Positions 36,449 through 48,138 of a stretch of 64,000 nt of DNA are shown one piece after another. The translations under genes were made by a program, and so were the position numbers. The notes under the pieces were generated by a model. The model saw only the letters and a program-made list of their open reading frames with translations, was not told the DNA's origin and searched no databases. The DNA is taken from assembly GCA_964034945.1 (NCBI GenBank), contig OZ035960.1, forward strand, positions 12,531,457 through 12,595,456, written 5' to 3'. Source of the DNA: Chrysopilus asiliformis. Its lineage: Eukaryota > Arthropoda > Insecta > Diptera > Rhagionidae. Every line of letters begins with the position of its first letter. Positions within the stretch are counted from its first letter, which is position 1.

Positions 36449-36985
36449 AAACATAACAAAAGCTATAATTGCCAATCTGGCAATCATTGGAGACCCGTAT
36501 GGTGATATTCGTATCAAAATTCGAACAGTTGTACCAAAATTCCACTTTGAAGTCAAATTTTCCAATAAGATTTTATTATTCCAATCGGACTTTTTTGATG
36601 AGATGCACCGTTTTTGAGATATTCACAAAAAACGTTTTCGTTCGTATGGGGGGTACCCCCCCTAGTGGTCCATTTTTGCCCATTAACGAAATTAGTCTCG
36701 CATTTTACGAAAAACGAATCTGTGCAAAATTTCAAGTCTCTAGCTCAATCCGTGCGCCCGCAATCCGCGCCACAGACGAACAGACGGACAGACGGACAGA
36801 CGGACAGACAGACGGACAGACAGACGGACAGACAGACGGACAGACGGACGGACATGCAAAATTCAATTTTTTTTATCATTCTAAACACACTGGTGTAATT
36901 CATTTTTGTGTGTGATGACGGGATCTTGGCGTTACAAACGGTAAAGCAAAGTTAATATACCCTTTGGTTTCACCATATGGGTATA
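36449..36985 (+). mobile_element. R1 dispersed repeat, long copy
   Basis: Runs from AAACATAACAAAAGCTATAA to CACCATATGGGTATA. Subterminal inverted 13-mers, ACCCGTATGGTGA at 36493 and TCACCATATGGGT near the end (one mismatch), frame a body with GGGGGTACCCCCC and a (CAGACGGA)n array at 36776-36854. No target duplication is obvious. The overlapping open frames here (rich in QTDRRTDGQTDR) are translations of the octamer array, not genes. I cannot assign it to a known class. Confidence 0.82.
36776..36854. repeat. (CAGACGGA)n octamer array inside R1
   Basis: Near-regular 8-bp units CAGACGGA, mixed with CAGACAGACGGA units. The matching array in the minus-strand R1 copy lies at 54655-54740. Confidence 0.9.
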
Positions 36986-39900
36986 ATGATATTTTACGCG
37001 TTGCCTCTTTTGAAAATTATCACTTCAAATTACCATCCAAGCACAGATATCGGAATTAGAATAGATATCGTGTTTTGCTATCTCAAATAGGCCACTGAAA
37101 TGTCAAAATATTATTATGGGGAAAGGAGATAAATATATCATGCTTCGTTTTGGAATATAGAATGTTTGTAGTTCACTTAAAAGTTAAAATTCATTTTTAA
37201 TTTGAAACTTGATAAAAGCAAAGTTGGCAATTCTGGATTCATTTCACTATGGTATGCAAATAGATTTTAGGCTTATGAAAATAGAGAAAGCATTAGTGTT
37301 TTTGGCCCATTTCTTTATACGGGCTTTTCAAGTAAGGCGCATTCTATGGGATATATTTCTGTGCATCCAAGTGACTATCACTTGTTATTGTCTCCGATTC
37401 TGCCCCAGGTAAATCGACAATTTAAAAACGAGCGCGAAACTTTCCAAAATTCTTAAAAATTATTTCTAAAATGTTTTCAGGGACGGAAATGGGATTCCGT
37501 TTGGTCTCAGCTTCGGGAAAATTCGTTATGGTCCTGTAAAGATACCGCGAATGTGCTTTTTTCCATTCTTTCTCGGAGAAAATTCAGTGGTTTTTGTGGT
37601 CACTGATCACAAATTTTGTGTCAAAATTTTGTTGAGAAAAGAATTTCTGGATTTTTTTTAAAATATTTCTGAAACGTATACAAAATATTTTAATCCGGCA
37701 ACGACAAGACCAAGTTTTAGTTTTATGATAAATTTACATCGCTTCCGCCCAAAAAAAAAATGGGTCACACCTAAACAGACAATATTTTTAGTTTTATAAC
37801 AATGGTATTATAATGCCTTCGTATGAATTTATTGGGAATTTTAAAGATGTGGGCTGCCGTAAATCCGTTTTTCTTATACTCCTCTTAGGTGTAGGTATAA
37901 AAAATGTTGAGTTAAGAATCATCAATCAAAATGGAGCTTTTACCAATATTAAAAGTTTGGTCTACTAAGCTTCATTTAAAAATACATTTCGCCGTTGTAT
38001 TTTTTTTTCCTTTCTAGGAAATTAAAAAGTTTGCGTGATTTATTTTTGTTCTTTTTTTATCTTCCTGCTGTTCCTGTAGGAGAAATGTATTAAAATATAG
38101 TGAATGTAAATAAAGCTGAAGAATAATGTTACATAATGCTCCTCTTGTTGTTGACAATAAACGTGTACTGTTCATTTTACTCTGTTTACATATAATGTCA
38201 GGATACCAGGAATTATTTTTATTTTTTCCCCGAGAGAGAGAGAGACAGAGAGGGAGAATGAGAGGGTTGAAAGAAGGGTACATGATTTCGGGTAAGGGAA
38301 AATTGCTATTTGATTGGGTAACTCTGGCAGCAGAAAAAAACAACTTTCAAGTTTGCATAAGGATCTTTTTCGAATGGAAGGCTTATACGAAGGAACACAC
38401 AATAAAAAAGATGAAATTTACCAGGGAAATAACGACGAAAACAAAACTTTCAGCCCAAATAGCACTTCATTCTGAAAACGAGTTGCTCAACAATTCGGTT
38501 CGCTTTGGTGGTAAAAAATGTGGCAAAAAAAAAAATCGAACAAAGCAAACGAAATTCTAAATCGAAAAGGACCATAAACTGGGACTGGAACTTATTTCTG
38601 TCGTTTGTTGTATCAAAGGACATGTTTGTCTGCTCCGGGGTATTTTTTTTAAGTACAACCTTTTGCTTATATGTATGTCAGCATGGATGAGAAATAGGTC
38701 TCGGTTTTTTTTTGTAAGTCTCCATATATTATTTCGGTCGGCGTTTGGTGTTTAAGTAAGAGGTCCTCAATCGATCATTGCAGAAGCGTAAAAAATTCAT
38801 TTGCCCGAAGAAGGACATTTTTTTATTATCAAAAGGAATGCTAAAAGCACACATTGACAAACTAGCAATATTTGGGTTGGGATCCTGGATGGCTAAAGGA
38901 TTTCATTGGAATGCCAACTATTTGGGAGGCGTCGTCGTCGTAAGTTTCTTTACGACATCCTTCCTTTGGATGACCTTATGACCTCATAGCACGCTGATCT
39001 GTCTCCAAGCTCGTGCTAGCGTATGATGTCTTCGTCCTGTTTTCGTAATTTGATTATGTAAATGTTTATTTAACTCCAAGATAACCGAGAGTAGGATAGG
39101 AAGCCGAAAAAGAGGTAAATAACTTTTCCAGTGATAGTCACATATTTTTTTTGTGCGAACTGAATACAGTTTTACCAAGATACAAATTTTAATTCTGATA
39201 AGATTTACGACGTACATTTTCATGGGCTCTCCATAAAATACGTTACGTTAATCTTTGCCGTTACAAACCCCCCTCCAGATGAGTGACGAGTTTCATTGAT
39301 AGTGCCTTAATTCAGCCTTACCTAAACAGAGCTGATATTCAATTATTTCTTTATTTTAAAAATAGCGGTTTTATGACGCATATTCTTTGACACTATCAAC
39401 TTATTTTCGAAAACTTGTGACCAGATTTTTACACCGAGAGAGTATCGTCAAAAACTTTTATCGTTATTGAAGATGGCATGTAAAAGTCTATCATTTTCAC
39501 AACGTGTTGTTATCTGTAATTACTTTCTAGTAGAAGCAAAGGTTCTGTTCTAAACCTCAACAGCACTAGAAAACAACGTAACGACACGTTCGACTACTTA
39601 TGTGACCCAATTTTCCTACAGACCAATGCAAGGATTTAGAAGGTTAAATATTTATATTCCTATGACGTGTGTTGGGTTGTATTCTCTCTGATTATTATTA
39701 TCCTGGTAGTTCGTGATAGTCGTTTTTTTTCGAATTTCCAAAGTATGTATTGTGGAAGGGTTTTTCGCATTTTTATCCGCCTGTTGTCGATGGTATGACA
39801 TGATTACTACGGCAGGACAAAACTTTTTTCCATAGTTTCGAATATATTGAGTGACTATGAGGACGGGATAATAGAATCGCCCCAAGGATAATGTGCTAAT

Positions 39901-42900
39901 AGGACATAACCGACTTTACTGCGGCCTTGTATTATTTTATAGTCTCTCAATGTTGTCTATTATTCTGTCAAGAGAATTCTTTTGAAGTCGAGGAGGAATC
40001 AAAATTTTTATTGACTAAATCAAATTTCTAGATAACATAGCTATTTTGGAAAATATCTCATTGACTATTTGAATTACAGTTATGAAAATTATATAAACGC
40101 GAATTATGAGCTTTTTTGCAGGCAAGGGGTATGCTCGATCTTTGTGGGCGAAGACTTTGATTTGGGGATGATCCATCCAATGGCGAAATCTACGTCAAAT
40201 TGCAATAATGGTGCAGGAAATAGCAGAAGAGGGGTTCACAGTCAAGGGGAGGCAAAAAACGCTATTTTCAAATCTGATTTGTCATCAGTGATCTATAAAA
40301 ATTCTATTCCAAATTTTCCCGAAAAAAGGGAGTAAAATAAATTTCTGTTATCCACAGAGAGTTTACCTAAGGCCGGTCTTCCAATATCCATCAGCCTAAG
40401 ATTTTCCCATCCTCCTCCTCCTTCGGCTTCAAGTTTAAATTACCTACAGGCTAAAAACCTGACGAAAATCGTTTCAGTGGTCACGGAGATAACAGGGGAT
40501 GAATTACAGGGGATGAGGTGGACAAATTCAAGTGAAAATGGAATTTTTTGAAGGCACGGCCTATCTAACTGTGAAAACCCGATTAAACTTTCTTCAGAAT
40601 TCTAAGCGATATCAGAGGCGGGAGTTGGCTGGCAGAGGAGAAAAATAATCGTTTTAATGTGCCTCAGCTAGTTAAGATTTCAAAAATAACAAAAGAAGAA
40701 TTTCGCCGATGACTAATTTTCAAAAAAGTGATGCTACAATAATTTTTGGGTTTATGCAGTCAAGAATCGGTCATGAATCGGACAAATCTAGAGCTTTGCG
40801 TAGGCTTAAAAATTATTCCGAGGTCCCAACATCTAGATGCAGGGTCCAAAAGCTAGATGGGAGCACCAGTAACTGAATGGAGGCTCTATTAAAGTTGTAT
40901 TTTTCCACCTTTTTCTTAGTAAGTATAGTGAGAATATGGATTTTTTTCGAAATCGCGGACCCTAGGCGAATGCCTTTAGCACCTAGGCGGTAATCCGCCA
41001 CTGGGGAAGAGTATCGAACATGAGTCCTAGGTTATTATAATGTATTTTATACTTTATTCTGCACTTTGCCCGTGTACAAAATTTCATTGAAATCGGTCAA
41101 GCAGTTCTCAAGTGATGCCGAAAAAAGACATAGGTACAAGATTTAAAAAAAATGGCTTTAAAATTTCTAAATAGAACCAAAATATAAAAAAAATACCGCT
41201 CACCAACAGTTGAGTATAACATAAGTATAAAATAATAATGAAAGTCTTCCATAAAAATTTTAAAAGTCTCTTCTGAAAATTTTTTTCGTCTCTAATTAAA
41301 GCGACTTTAAAGACATTCACATCTTTTACAACAAACTTTAATTGGAACAAAATAAAGTTTTTTGTCTCTACTATATTAAAACCCACTTGAGAAAATTTAT
41401 GTGGGATAGAAGAACATGGGGTAAATAAAATGCCTCATAACTCAACCACCCAAATAATACATTTTAAATGAAAAGCTCCCTCCTGAAAAGCAAAGAAAAA
41501 TTAAACTGAATAAATTTTATAATAAAGCAAAGAAGTATTATTTCCTTTAAAAAGCTTCATTTCTATACTATACGTTGCACAATAAATAAAATGCGGAAAG
41601 TTTTTCGGAGCACAACTAGAGGATTATTCGAGTAATTACTTTCGGTGACTAAGTAGGACAATTCATTCTAGGGATTAGTTTCAGTAAGCTATAGAACTTT
41701 CCCAATTTAATACAGCTAAAAGCACTGCCATTACACCATTTATGTACATGTGTACAGATATTTAGAGCCTGTACCTATAGTTTCTTAAAGAGAAAAACTA
41801 CTTTCTTCTATTTAAAAGTGCCTATATCCACCAGTGATTGGGAAGTTGGAGGAAAACAGATGGAAAAGGAAAAGTTTCACAACACGGAAGATATATATAT
41901 GTAGATTTTTTCCACTTGTGGTAATCATAAACGCCACTATTCGGCTTCATTTGATTTCGACTTTCAACTGGTAGTATTTGTATTTTTCTTCTTTTCGTTA
42001 ATAATTCTATAAAAACATATACACGTCCAACATAGTGATCTGCTAGCGAACTGAAGAAGTTGATATCATCCAAAAAGGTACCAAAAGACGATCCTAGTCC
42101 GAATCATTTTGGGTGTGGAACTAATTAAACCAAAAGAGGACAACTTGATCTTGGGTATATACTATAATCATGCCATAGGACACCAATTACGATGCCACAC
42201 CATCCAATCGTATTTATCTACACGTGTAGCAGCCACAAATGTCATGTATTATTTTGTATATACTTGTACATATAGAAAATATGTTGCGGATACAATGAAA
42301 GAAGTCTTTATGAGGAGCTATGTTGGGTTCTTTAACATTCCTTAGTCGATCTAAGCATTTGGTATCTTCGAGTCTTCCCGATTCGAGAAATGTTTTTAGT
42401 ATTTCTGGTTGGTGAAATGTCCTTCGGATGCCCGACAATCAAATTAACTGCAGATAAATCCTTTTTCGGTCCTCATAATTTCCCATTTCGGAATGGAATG
42501 GAATTTTCATTTCTGCTATTCGCCGTTATACTGTCAACCCCACTGGTTCCCAATGTTCACAGTTTATAGTTCATCTCAAATTACACTCTGCCCTTTCCAT
42601 ACGTTGGTCGCCCCCTCAAATATTTTTCCAAACAAAGGTTTTCCAATTACCCTTATTCACCAAAGTTTTCCGAAGAAGTAAAGCAGGGTTTCGGGGGACT
42701 CTCTTAATGGTCAATTGCTTTGTTGGCTATCGTATATAAAAGGGTTACTATTAGTTTAAAATTGTAGGCAAATGATAATATTCCAAAGTTAATATGAATA
42801 AAGGTGGAGTTCGTGTCGGATTACAACCAATTTTCGAAGAGACTTAATGTCGACTAACTGAAGTTTCAACTCACTCCGAAACTCACGTTAAGGTAAAATG

Positions 42901-43162
42901 GATGCCATCCATTTTTACTTTCTTATATCTAGCATAATAAGGTATTGTATTCATGAAAAATTTCGACCTCTGGATTATGCCTAAATACATTTCCTGAGCA
43001 CCCGTGAGTCGATTGAAGCTTCATTACAAAAATGTCTTTTTTGTCAGTCCGTTAGTTTGTTAGTCTGTCAGTATTTCTCGAAAACTAATAAAGCTAGAGC
43101 TAGAGCCATGAAATTTTTTAGGGATGGTGGTCCTGGATTGGAGTAATTCTCTCAGAAATCCG
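36986..43162. other. Non-coding stretch with scattered repeat remnants
   Basis: No gene supported over 6 kb. Remnants seen: the ~120-bp module at 37485-37680; a degenerate Helitron-like end (CCGGCAACGACAAGACCAAG) at about 37697; a TCCATAAAATACG end at 39228; text resembling Helitron-like interiors (AAATTTCATTGAAATCGGTC) at 41078; and a hAT-like end on the minus strand (CAGTGGCGGATTACCGCCTA) at about 40983-41002, without a partner. The 144-aa frame at 38126-38560 is Lys/Arg/Glu-rich partly because it crosses a GA microsatellite. Confidence 0.45.
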
Positions 43163-43166
43163 TTAA

Positions 43167-44103
43167 CACTTTGACTGTCATGTGATTAAAATGGACTCCT
43201 CAGTAGTGTTGGGCATAATCAACTAATTTTTTAGTTGATTGATAATTTTTTAGTTAATTGGTCATAGAAAAATCACTCATGATTGATTCAATCATGATTG
43301 CTTCAATCATGATTGCTTCAATCATGATTGATTCAATCATGATCAATCATAGTAATCATAATCATGATTAAGAATATTAATTATTAGTTTTTCAATCATT
43401 TAATCATTAGTTTTAACTAATTTCACGACTGTTTCACGAAATTTTAATTTCCCGAAATTTTATTTGAAGTGGGAAGACATTTATTTTTTTTAAAGAATAT
43501 TTCTTGAATCCTAATGTTTATAATTTCTTTTTATTATTAAATAATTTTGTACTCATGGTATGACATTTGCATTCACGAAAATTTTAAAAATTCATGGTTG
43601 TTTGAAATTTATGGCATTATAAAGGATTTTCACCATAATTCTTTATTGGTTCATTATTTCATTATAAGATTAATTACAAAAATATACACAAAAAAAAAAT
43701 TAATCATAAAAATTAGTTTTTAAATCATGATTATGATTAAAACTAATCGATCTTAATCATAGTAACGTTTTACTAATGACAAAAGAATTCAATCAAAATA
43801 ATTTTGATTATGTTTTAATCATTAGTTTCCAATCATTAATCTGATTGATTTTTTCCCAACAATGCTCCTCAGGCCGTGTGAGACATAGGTAGTCTTACAG
43901 CACTTTACACAGAAACGTATGAAACTTTTGGAAAAACTATTAGGCGGCCTGGAAAATTCTTTTTTGATAGTTGGCCTGTGAATTTTGTGAGTTCAATGTG
44001 GAACCGCAAAGGATTACCTAGGAAGTATAAAAACCATTGATAAAAAAAGTCTACTGGCCTTTTGGGACCCGATTTTTTCATTTCCATGGGGGCAGTCAAC
44101 GTG
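43167..44103. mobile_element. piggyBac-type element carrying a nested hAT MITE
   Basis: Left end TTAA-CACTTTGACTGTCATG at 43163 and right end, inverted, TTAA-CACGTTGACTGCCCCCAT at 44107. TTAA followed by a CAC/CCC(T/G)TTGACTG stretch is typical of insect piggyBac-type ends. Without the nested hAT MITE and its extra target copy (43204-43872) the element is about 268 bp, so it was already a MITE. No transposase coding. Confidence 0.82.
43204..43864. mobile_element. hAT-type MITE, 661 bp, nested
   Basis: Flanked by an exact 8-bp duplication CTCCTCAG (43196-43203 and 43865-43872), the signature of hAT insertion. The ends share TGTTGGG(C/A)A(T/A)AATCA in inverted orientation. The interior is dominated by AATCATGATT and related self-complementary decamers at 43277-43345 and again near 43720-43840. 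It was inserted after the surrounding piggyBac-type element. Confidence 0.92.
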
Positions 44104-44107
44104 TTAA

Positions 44108-46279
44108 CGTGCGGCTTTTTAAAATGCAATTTCATTTTTTCCTCAGAAACTACCCGTTTTCATTACTCTTGTGTATAACGAAAGTTGAAGACAGTAAAAT
44201 TTCCTACACTTTTGTCTTATATTGGAACTCGATATCTCATACCGGTATCGAGATATACCGTTATTAAGAAAAAAACAGTTTTTTGTGATTCAATTGAAAA
44301 CTAATGGGTTTTATGTGGTTCAATGGAAGAGAAAAAATATTTGCCATAATTTTGAATTTTGCTGTTAACCGCTATATTCTACTGTTATTGACATATTTCA
44401 TAAAAATTTAAAAAAAAAAACAGATGTTTGCAAATTATTGGAAAAGAACTGTTTTTCCGAAAAAAAAAATTTGAAAAAAGAATTAAATATTATAAATTTT
44501 CTATATTTGTATTTATCGTAAACCGATATCTTTTCCCACTGTCGAGATATTTTAGATTTTGTCAAATAAAAACTCATATTTTTATTAATCTAATATTTTA
44601 TTCGTCGGATTATAGTATAAATTGTGCATAAACGTAGATTTTGTAAAAGAAAGTCAGGTGCTGTTCATATCAAATATTTAAATGCGAATACGTGTTTTTT
44701 GAGAACCTTTCGATAATTAGGTGTAGAAAAATTACAGCAACCATTTGTTACGTTAATTAAAATAAAACCCTTTGTAAATTGCTATTGCCTGCCGAACTGA
44801 AAGAACAAAAAATAAAATTAAAAAATTATTCTTATATTTAATATAAGTACAACATTAAATTTTTAAAGGTTGAGGTAAAAGAAGTTTTTTATTCATTTTT
44901 CTTATTTTTGTCCCTTTTGTAAATTTTTTCCTTTTTTTACCTGCGATATTTACCAAAAAGAATATTTTGGAAGGCATCCTATAGGATAAATTTCCGTAAA
45001 TCCACTGAGAATATAATTTTATGGATGCCTTAAATATAACACTGGTACCTTTTTCAGAGTTTTATCATAAAAAAAGTAGACTAGTGGGAGGCTTATGCTC
45101 GAAAGGAAAATTGAAAAATTCTTTCTTTCTTGTGCCAGTGGGTTTTCAAACAAAAAACTCTTTTAGTGATATTTTGTAGTTAATATAAAAAAACATTTTT
45201 TTGAATTAATAATATAATTTTCAGCATAAATGGCATTTGGGTATTGAATTTTGAAGGTTTCAAGTGTCTTAAGGGGTCGCGGAACATTTCAAAATGTCAC
45301 AAACGCTCATTGGCAATTTTTAACTTCTAGGACCTCCCACCACAAATTAAATTTTACGGGTCTTGCGATAATCAACCACAGAACTACTGATTAATGAAAA
45401 ATTCCTTACGATACATACAAATTCGAACAGTCAATTTTCGAAGATGGACTTTTCGAACAGTCCAGTTTCGAAGAAGAGGCACGATTGGCCGCACTCTAGT
45501 TATTAAGTCGCTCTAGGCTAGAGGCTATTTTCGGGCTTCTTGTCCTTGATTATTGTCGTACTATTGAAAAATCTGTAGGTTTTTATGGATTACATTGTTG
45601 TTTTAAAACGGACTACATGTAAAAATCGATTTAAATGCTTCGAAATTTTTGTTGAAATTTCAATTCCAAGAAAGTTTGTAAGATACTTCGATGCCGTAAA
45701 ATTGGTAATATTGAAATCTTGCTAGAACATAAGACAAACCCATCACATAGTATTTACTTCTGGAAATTAGGTCTCATACTCAGTGTCAGAATTTTTTATG
45801 GGAAGCTCAATTAAAATGAATTTTGAACACAATAAAATCAAAACTGACAAAAACTCTACAATTTCTGTAAATAAAATGTGATTTACGATTAAATAAGAAT
45901 ATCGAAATTGTTTGGATATTTGAGTAGGGCTGCGAATGGAAGAAAGACAGGAATTTGGTTATATTGCACGCTTATTTCGGATAGATTGGATTCGATTTTG
46001 ACATTTAAAGCCTCATACGTTTGTTGGGGAGTGTATGTGTTTTTTTTGGGGCGGGAAATCCTAAAATGGAAATTGGTATTCTATTTCGGAACTGACACTT
46101 ACCTAACTTAAAATGTGCGATAAACGTGACAAATCTTGTGACAAAAGTTTTTTAATACTTTCCCTTATCTTGGCCTCGTCAGCGTGGCGACAGTCAAGGA
46201 CTTACCCCAATCAATCAAAGTGTTTCGATTCAAGACATGTCACTGACATGTGATTCAGATTCGATTCTTTGACTATTAA
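44108..46279. other. Non-coding stretch, no gene seen
   Basis: Very AT-rich. A short palindrome, CGATATCTCATACCGGTATCG-like, lies at 44229-44256. No supported feature. Confidence 0.45.
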
Positions 46280-46800
46280 TCTATATATATAAAAATGGAT
46301 GTTTGTCTGTCTGTCTGTTTGTCTGTTTGTTTGAGATTACAAAACTCGAAAACTACTGGACCGATTTTTACGCGGTTTTTTGCAAAATGATCTGTGCTGC
46401 CAGGAGCAGGTTTTTAGCTATGTAGATTTTCAAAATTTGAAACGGAAGGTCCTGTAAGGATAATGAAAATATCCTTTTTCCCATTTTTCCCCGGAAAAAT
46501 TTGCATTATAGGGTTTTTGGGATCGCTGATCACGAATCCGGTATTAGATTTTCAAAATTCGAAACGGAAGGTCCTGAAAGGATAACGCAAATATCCTTTT
46601 TCCATTTTTCCCGGGAAAATCGGCATTATGGGGTTTCCGGGGTCACCGATCACGAATCCGGTGTTGGAATTTTACAATTTGAAACAAAAGGTCCTGTAAG
46701 GATAACGTTTTTTCCCAAAAGTTTTTAAGTTATTTATGGTTTTTTGGCATTCTAAAATTTATACAAAAAACTTTAAGCTGCCAACGTAGGGTCTGCTAGT
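46280..46800 (+). mobile_element. Helitron-like element, copy C, carrying ~120-bp units
   Basis: Begins A|TCTATATATATAAAAATGGA with a (TGTCTGTT)n tract, continues ACTACTGGACCGATTTTTAC, and ends GTCTGCTAG|T. The 3' hairpin is degraded compared with copies A and B (GCCAACGTAGGGT). Between 46430 and 46725 it holds about two and a half units of the ~120-bp module. The ends and layout place it in the same broad family as copies A and B, though the body differs. Confidence 0.75.
46430..46725 (+). repeat. ~120-bp module, tandem inside Helitron-like copy C
   Basis: GAAACGGAAGGTCCTGTAAG recurs three times at about 120-bp spacing (46438, 46560, and 46680 with a change), each followed by GGATAA and an ATCCTTTTTCC/CCGGGAAAA block. 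It matches 22690-23110 in the same orientation. Confidence 0.85.
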
Positions 46801-47651
46801 AAGTATATATAAAAAAAACTGATCATCCATAACTACGAGTATTTATTTTGGAATCATATGCATGTGTCTACTATATTGGTTATTGCATGTGTTTAGTTTA
46901 TTTCATTATGAATAACGGGTTTTTGGGGGTTATATAGCTTATAGCTTAGTTCTATGGTCAGGTTATAGGATGTTATAGGAAATATTTTACTACCGTTCCT
47001 CGTCCGCAATCAGCTTTTCTAACCTCCACCCTGTTTATAAAGTTAATCTACGGAATTACGTGCAAACGACTTGAAGTCATCCAGCTTAAAAAAATGTCTC
47101 CCCTCTGATCCCCTCTCCTGTTATATCCTAAAGCATCGAAGGAATTTTAATGCAGGGCAGTTGGTTTGGCAGGAAAAATTTTCGCCACATAAAATATACG
47201 CCACCTCCTTTCCTGATTTCTATCGAACTTTTAAAGGGAGTTGAATGTCTATTGAACTTTTAACGGGAGTTGGATACGGTTTTCACCATTATGAAAAAAA
47301 TTTAATCACTGAAATGTATCTAACCCTTTTCTTATGAAACCCCTCTCTTGCTATCTCCAAAAAAGCCGAATGGATTTTTACTTGGCTTTCACTATTGGGG
47401 AAGTCATTCAAAAGAGAAGTTCCCATCCACTATTTTTGTGAATATTCTTGTGAACTATTCTTGTTTTCGTTTCGTTTTGTAGTTCGTTTTGTTTGCGTTA
47501 TGTGCGCTAGTACGTTACTAAATGAGTATAAACGCATATAGCGCAGGCCACGATATCAACGCAAAACCGCAACACAGCGCTGCGTTACCATGTCTTATGG
47601 ATCGGCGAACGTGGTTGAAAAAAAATTGCTAAAGGCCAATTTAGACTAACA
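46801..47651. other. Non-coding stretch, no gene seen
   Basis: No repeat ends or plausible coding frames were found. Confidence 0.45.
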
Positions 47652-48138
47652 ATTGCGATTACGATTACGATTACGATTACGATTACGATTACGATTGTGA
47701 TTACGATTACGATTACGATTACGATTACGATTACAATTACAATTACAATTACAATTACAATTACAATTACAATTACAATTACAATTACAATTACGATTAC
47801 GATTACGATTACGATTACGATTGCGATTACGACAGCGATTACGATTACGATTACGATTACGATTACGATTACGATTACGATTACGATTACGATTACGATT
47901 GCGATTGCGATTACGATTGCGATTACGATTACGATTACGATTGCGATTATTGCGATTACGATTACGATTATGATTACGATTACGATTACGATTACGATTG
48001 CGATTACGATTGCGATTACGATTGCGATTACGATTACGATTACGATTACGATTACGATTGCGATTACGATTACGATTACGATTGCGATTACGATTACGAT
48101 TACGATTACGATTACGATTACGATTACGATTACGATTG
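47652..48138. repeat. 485-bp hexanucleotide array (ATTACG/ATTGCG/ATTACA)
   Basis: About 80 units of a 6-bp repeat, mainly ATTACG with scattered ATTGCG. A homogeneous block of about ten ATTACA units lies at 47732-47791, and there is one short unit (ATT) near 47949. All three forward frames of ATTACG are free of stops, so the 162-aa Thr/Ile frame here is an artefact and not a gene. The unit is not the usual insect telomere repeat TTAGG. Confidence 0.97.

Noticed and set aside
36469..36915. 148-aa and 94-aa frames rich in Thr/Asp/Arg/Gln; also 54596-54916
   Set aside because: They cross the CAGACGGA octamer array of the R1 repeat and occur in two frames and in both R1 copies; they are repeat shadows.
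40955..41003. hAT element ending CAGTGGCGGATTACC
   Set aside because: A single end without partner or 8-bp duplication; reported only as a remnant.
47652..48138. Telomeric or subtelomeric repeat
   Set aside because: The unit is ATTACG, not TTAGG, and it lies between ordinary sequence on both sides.
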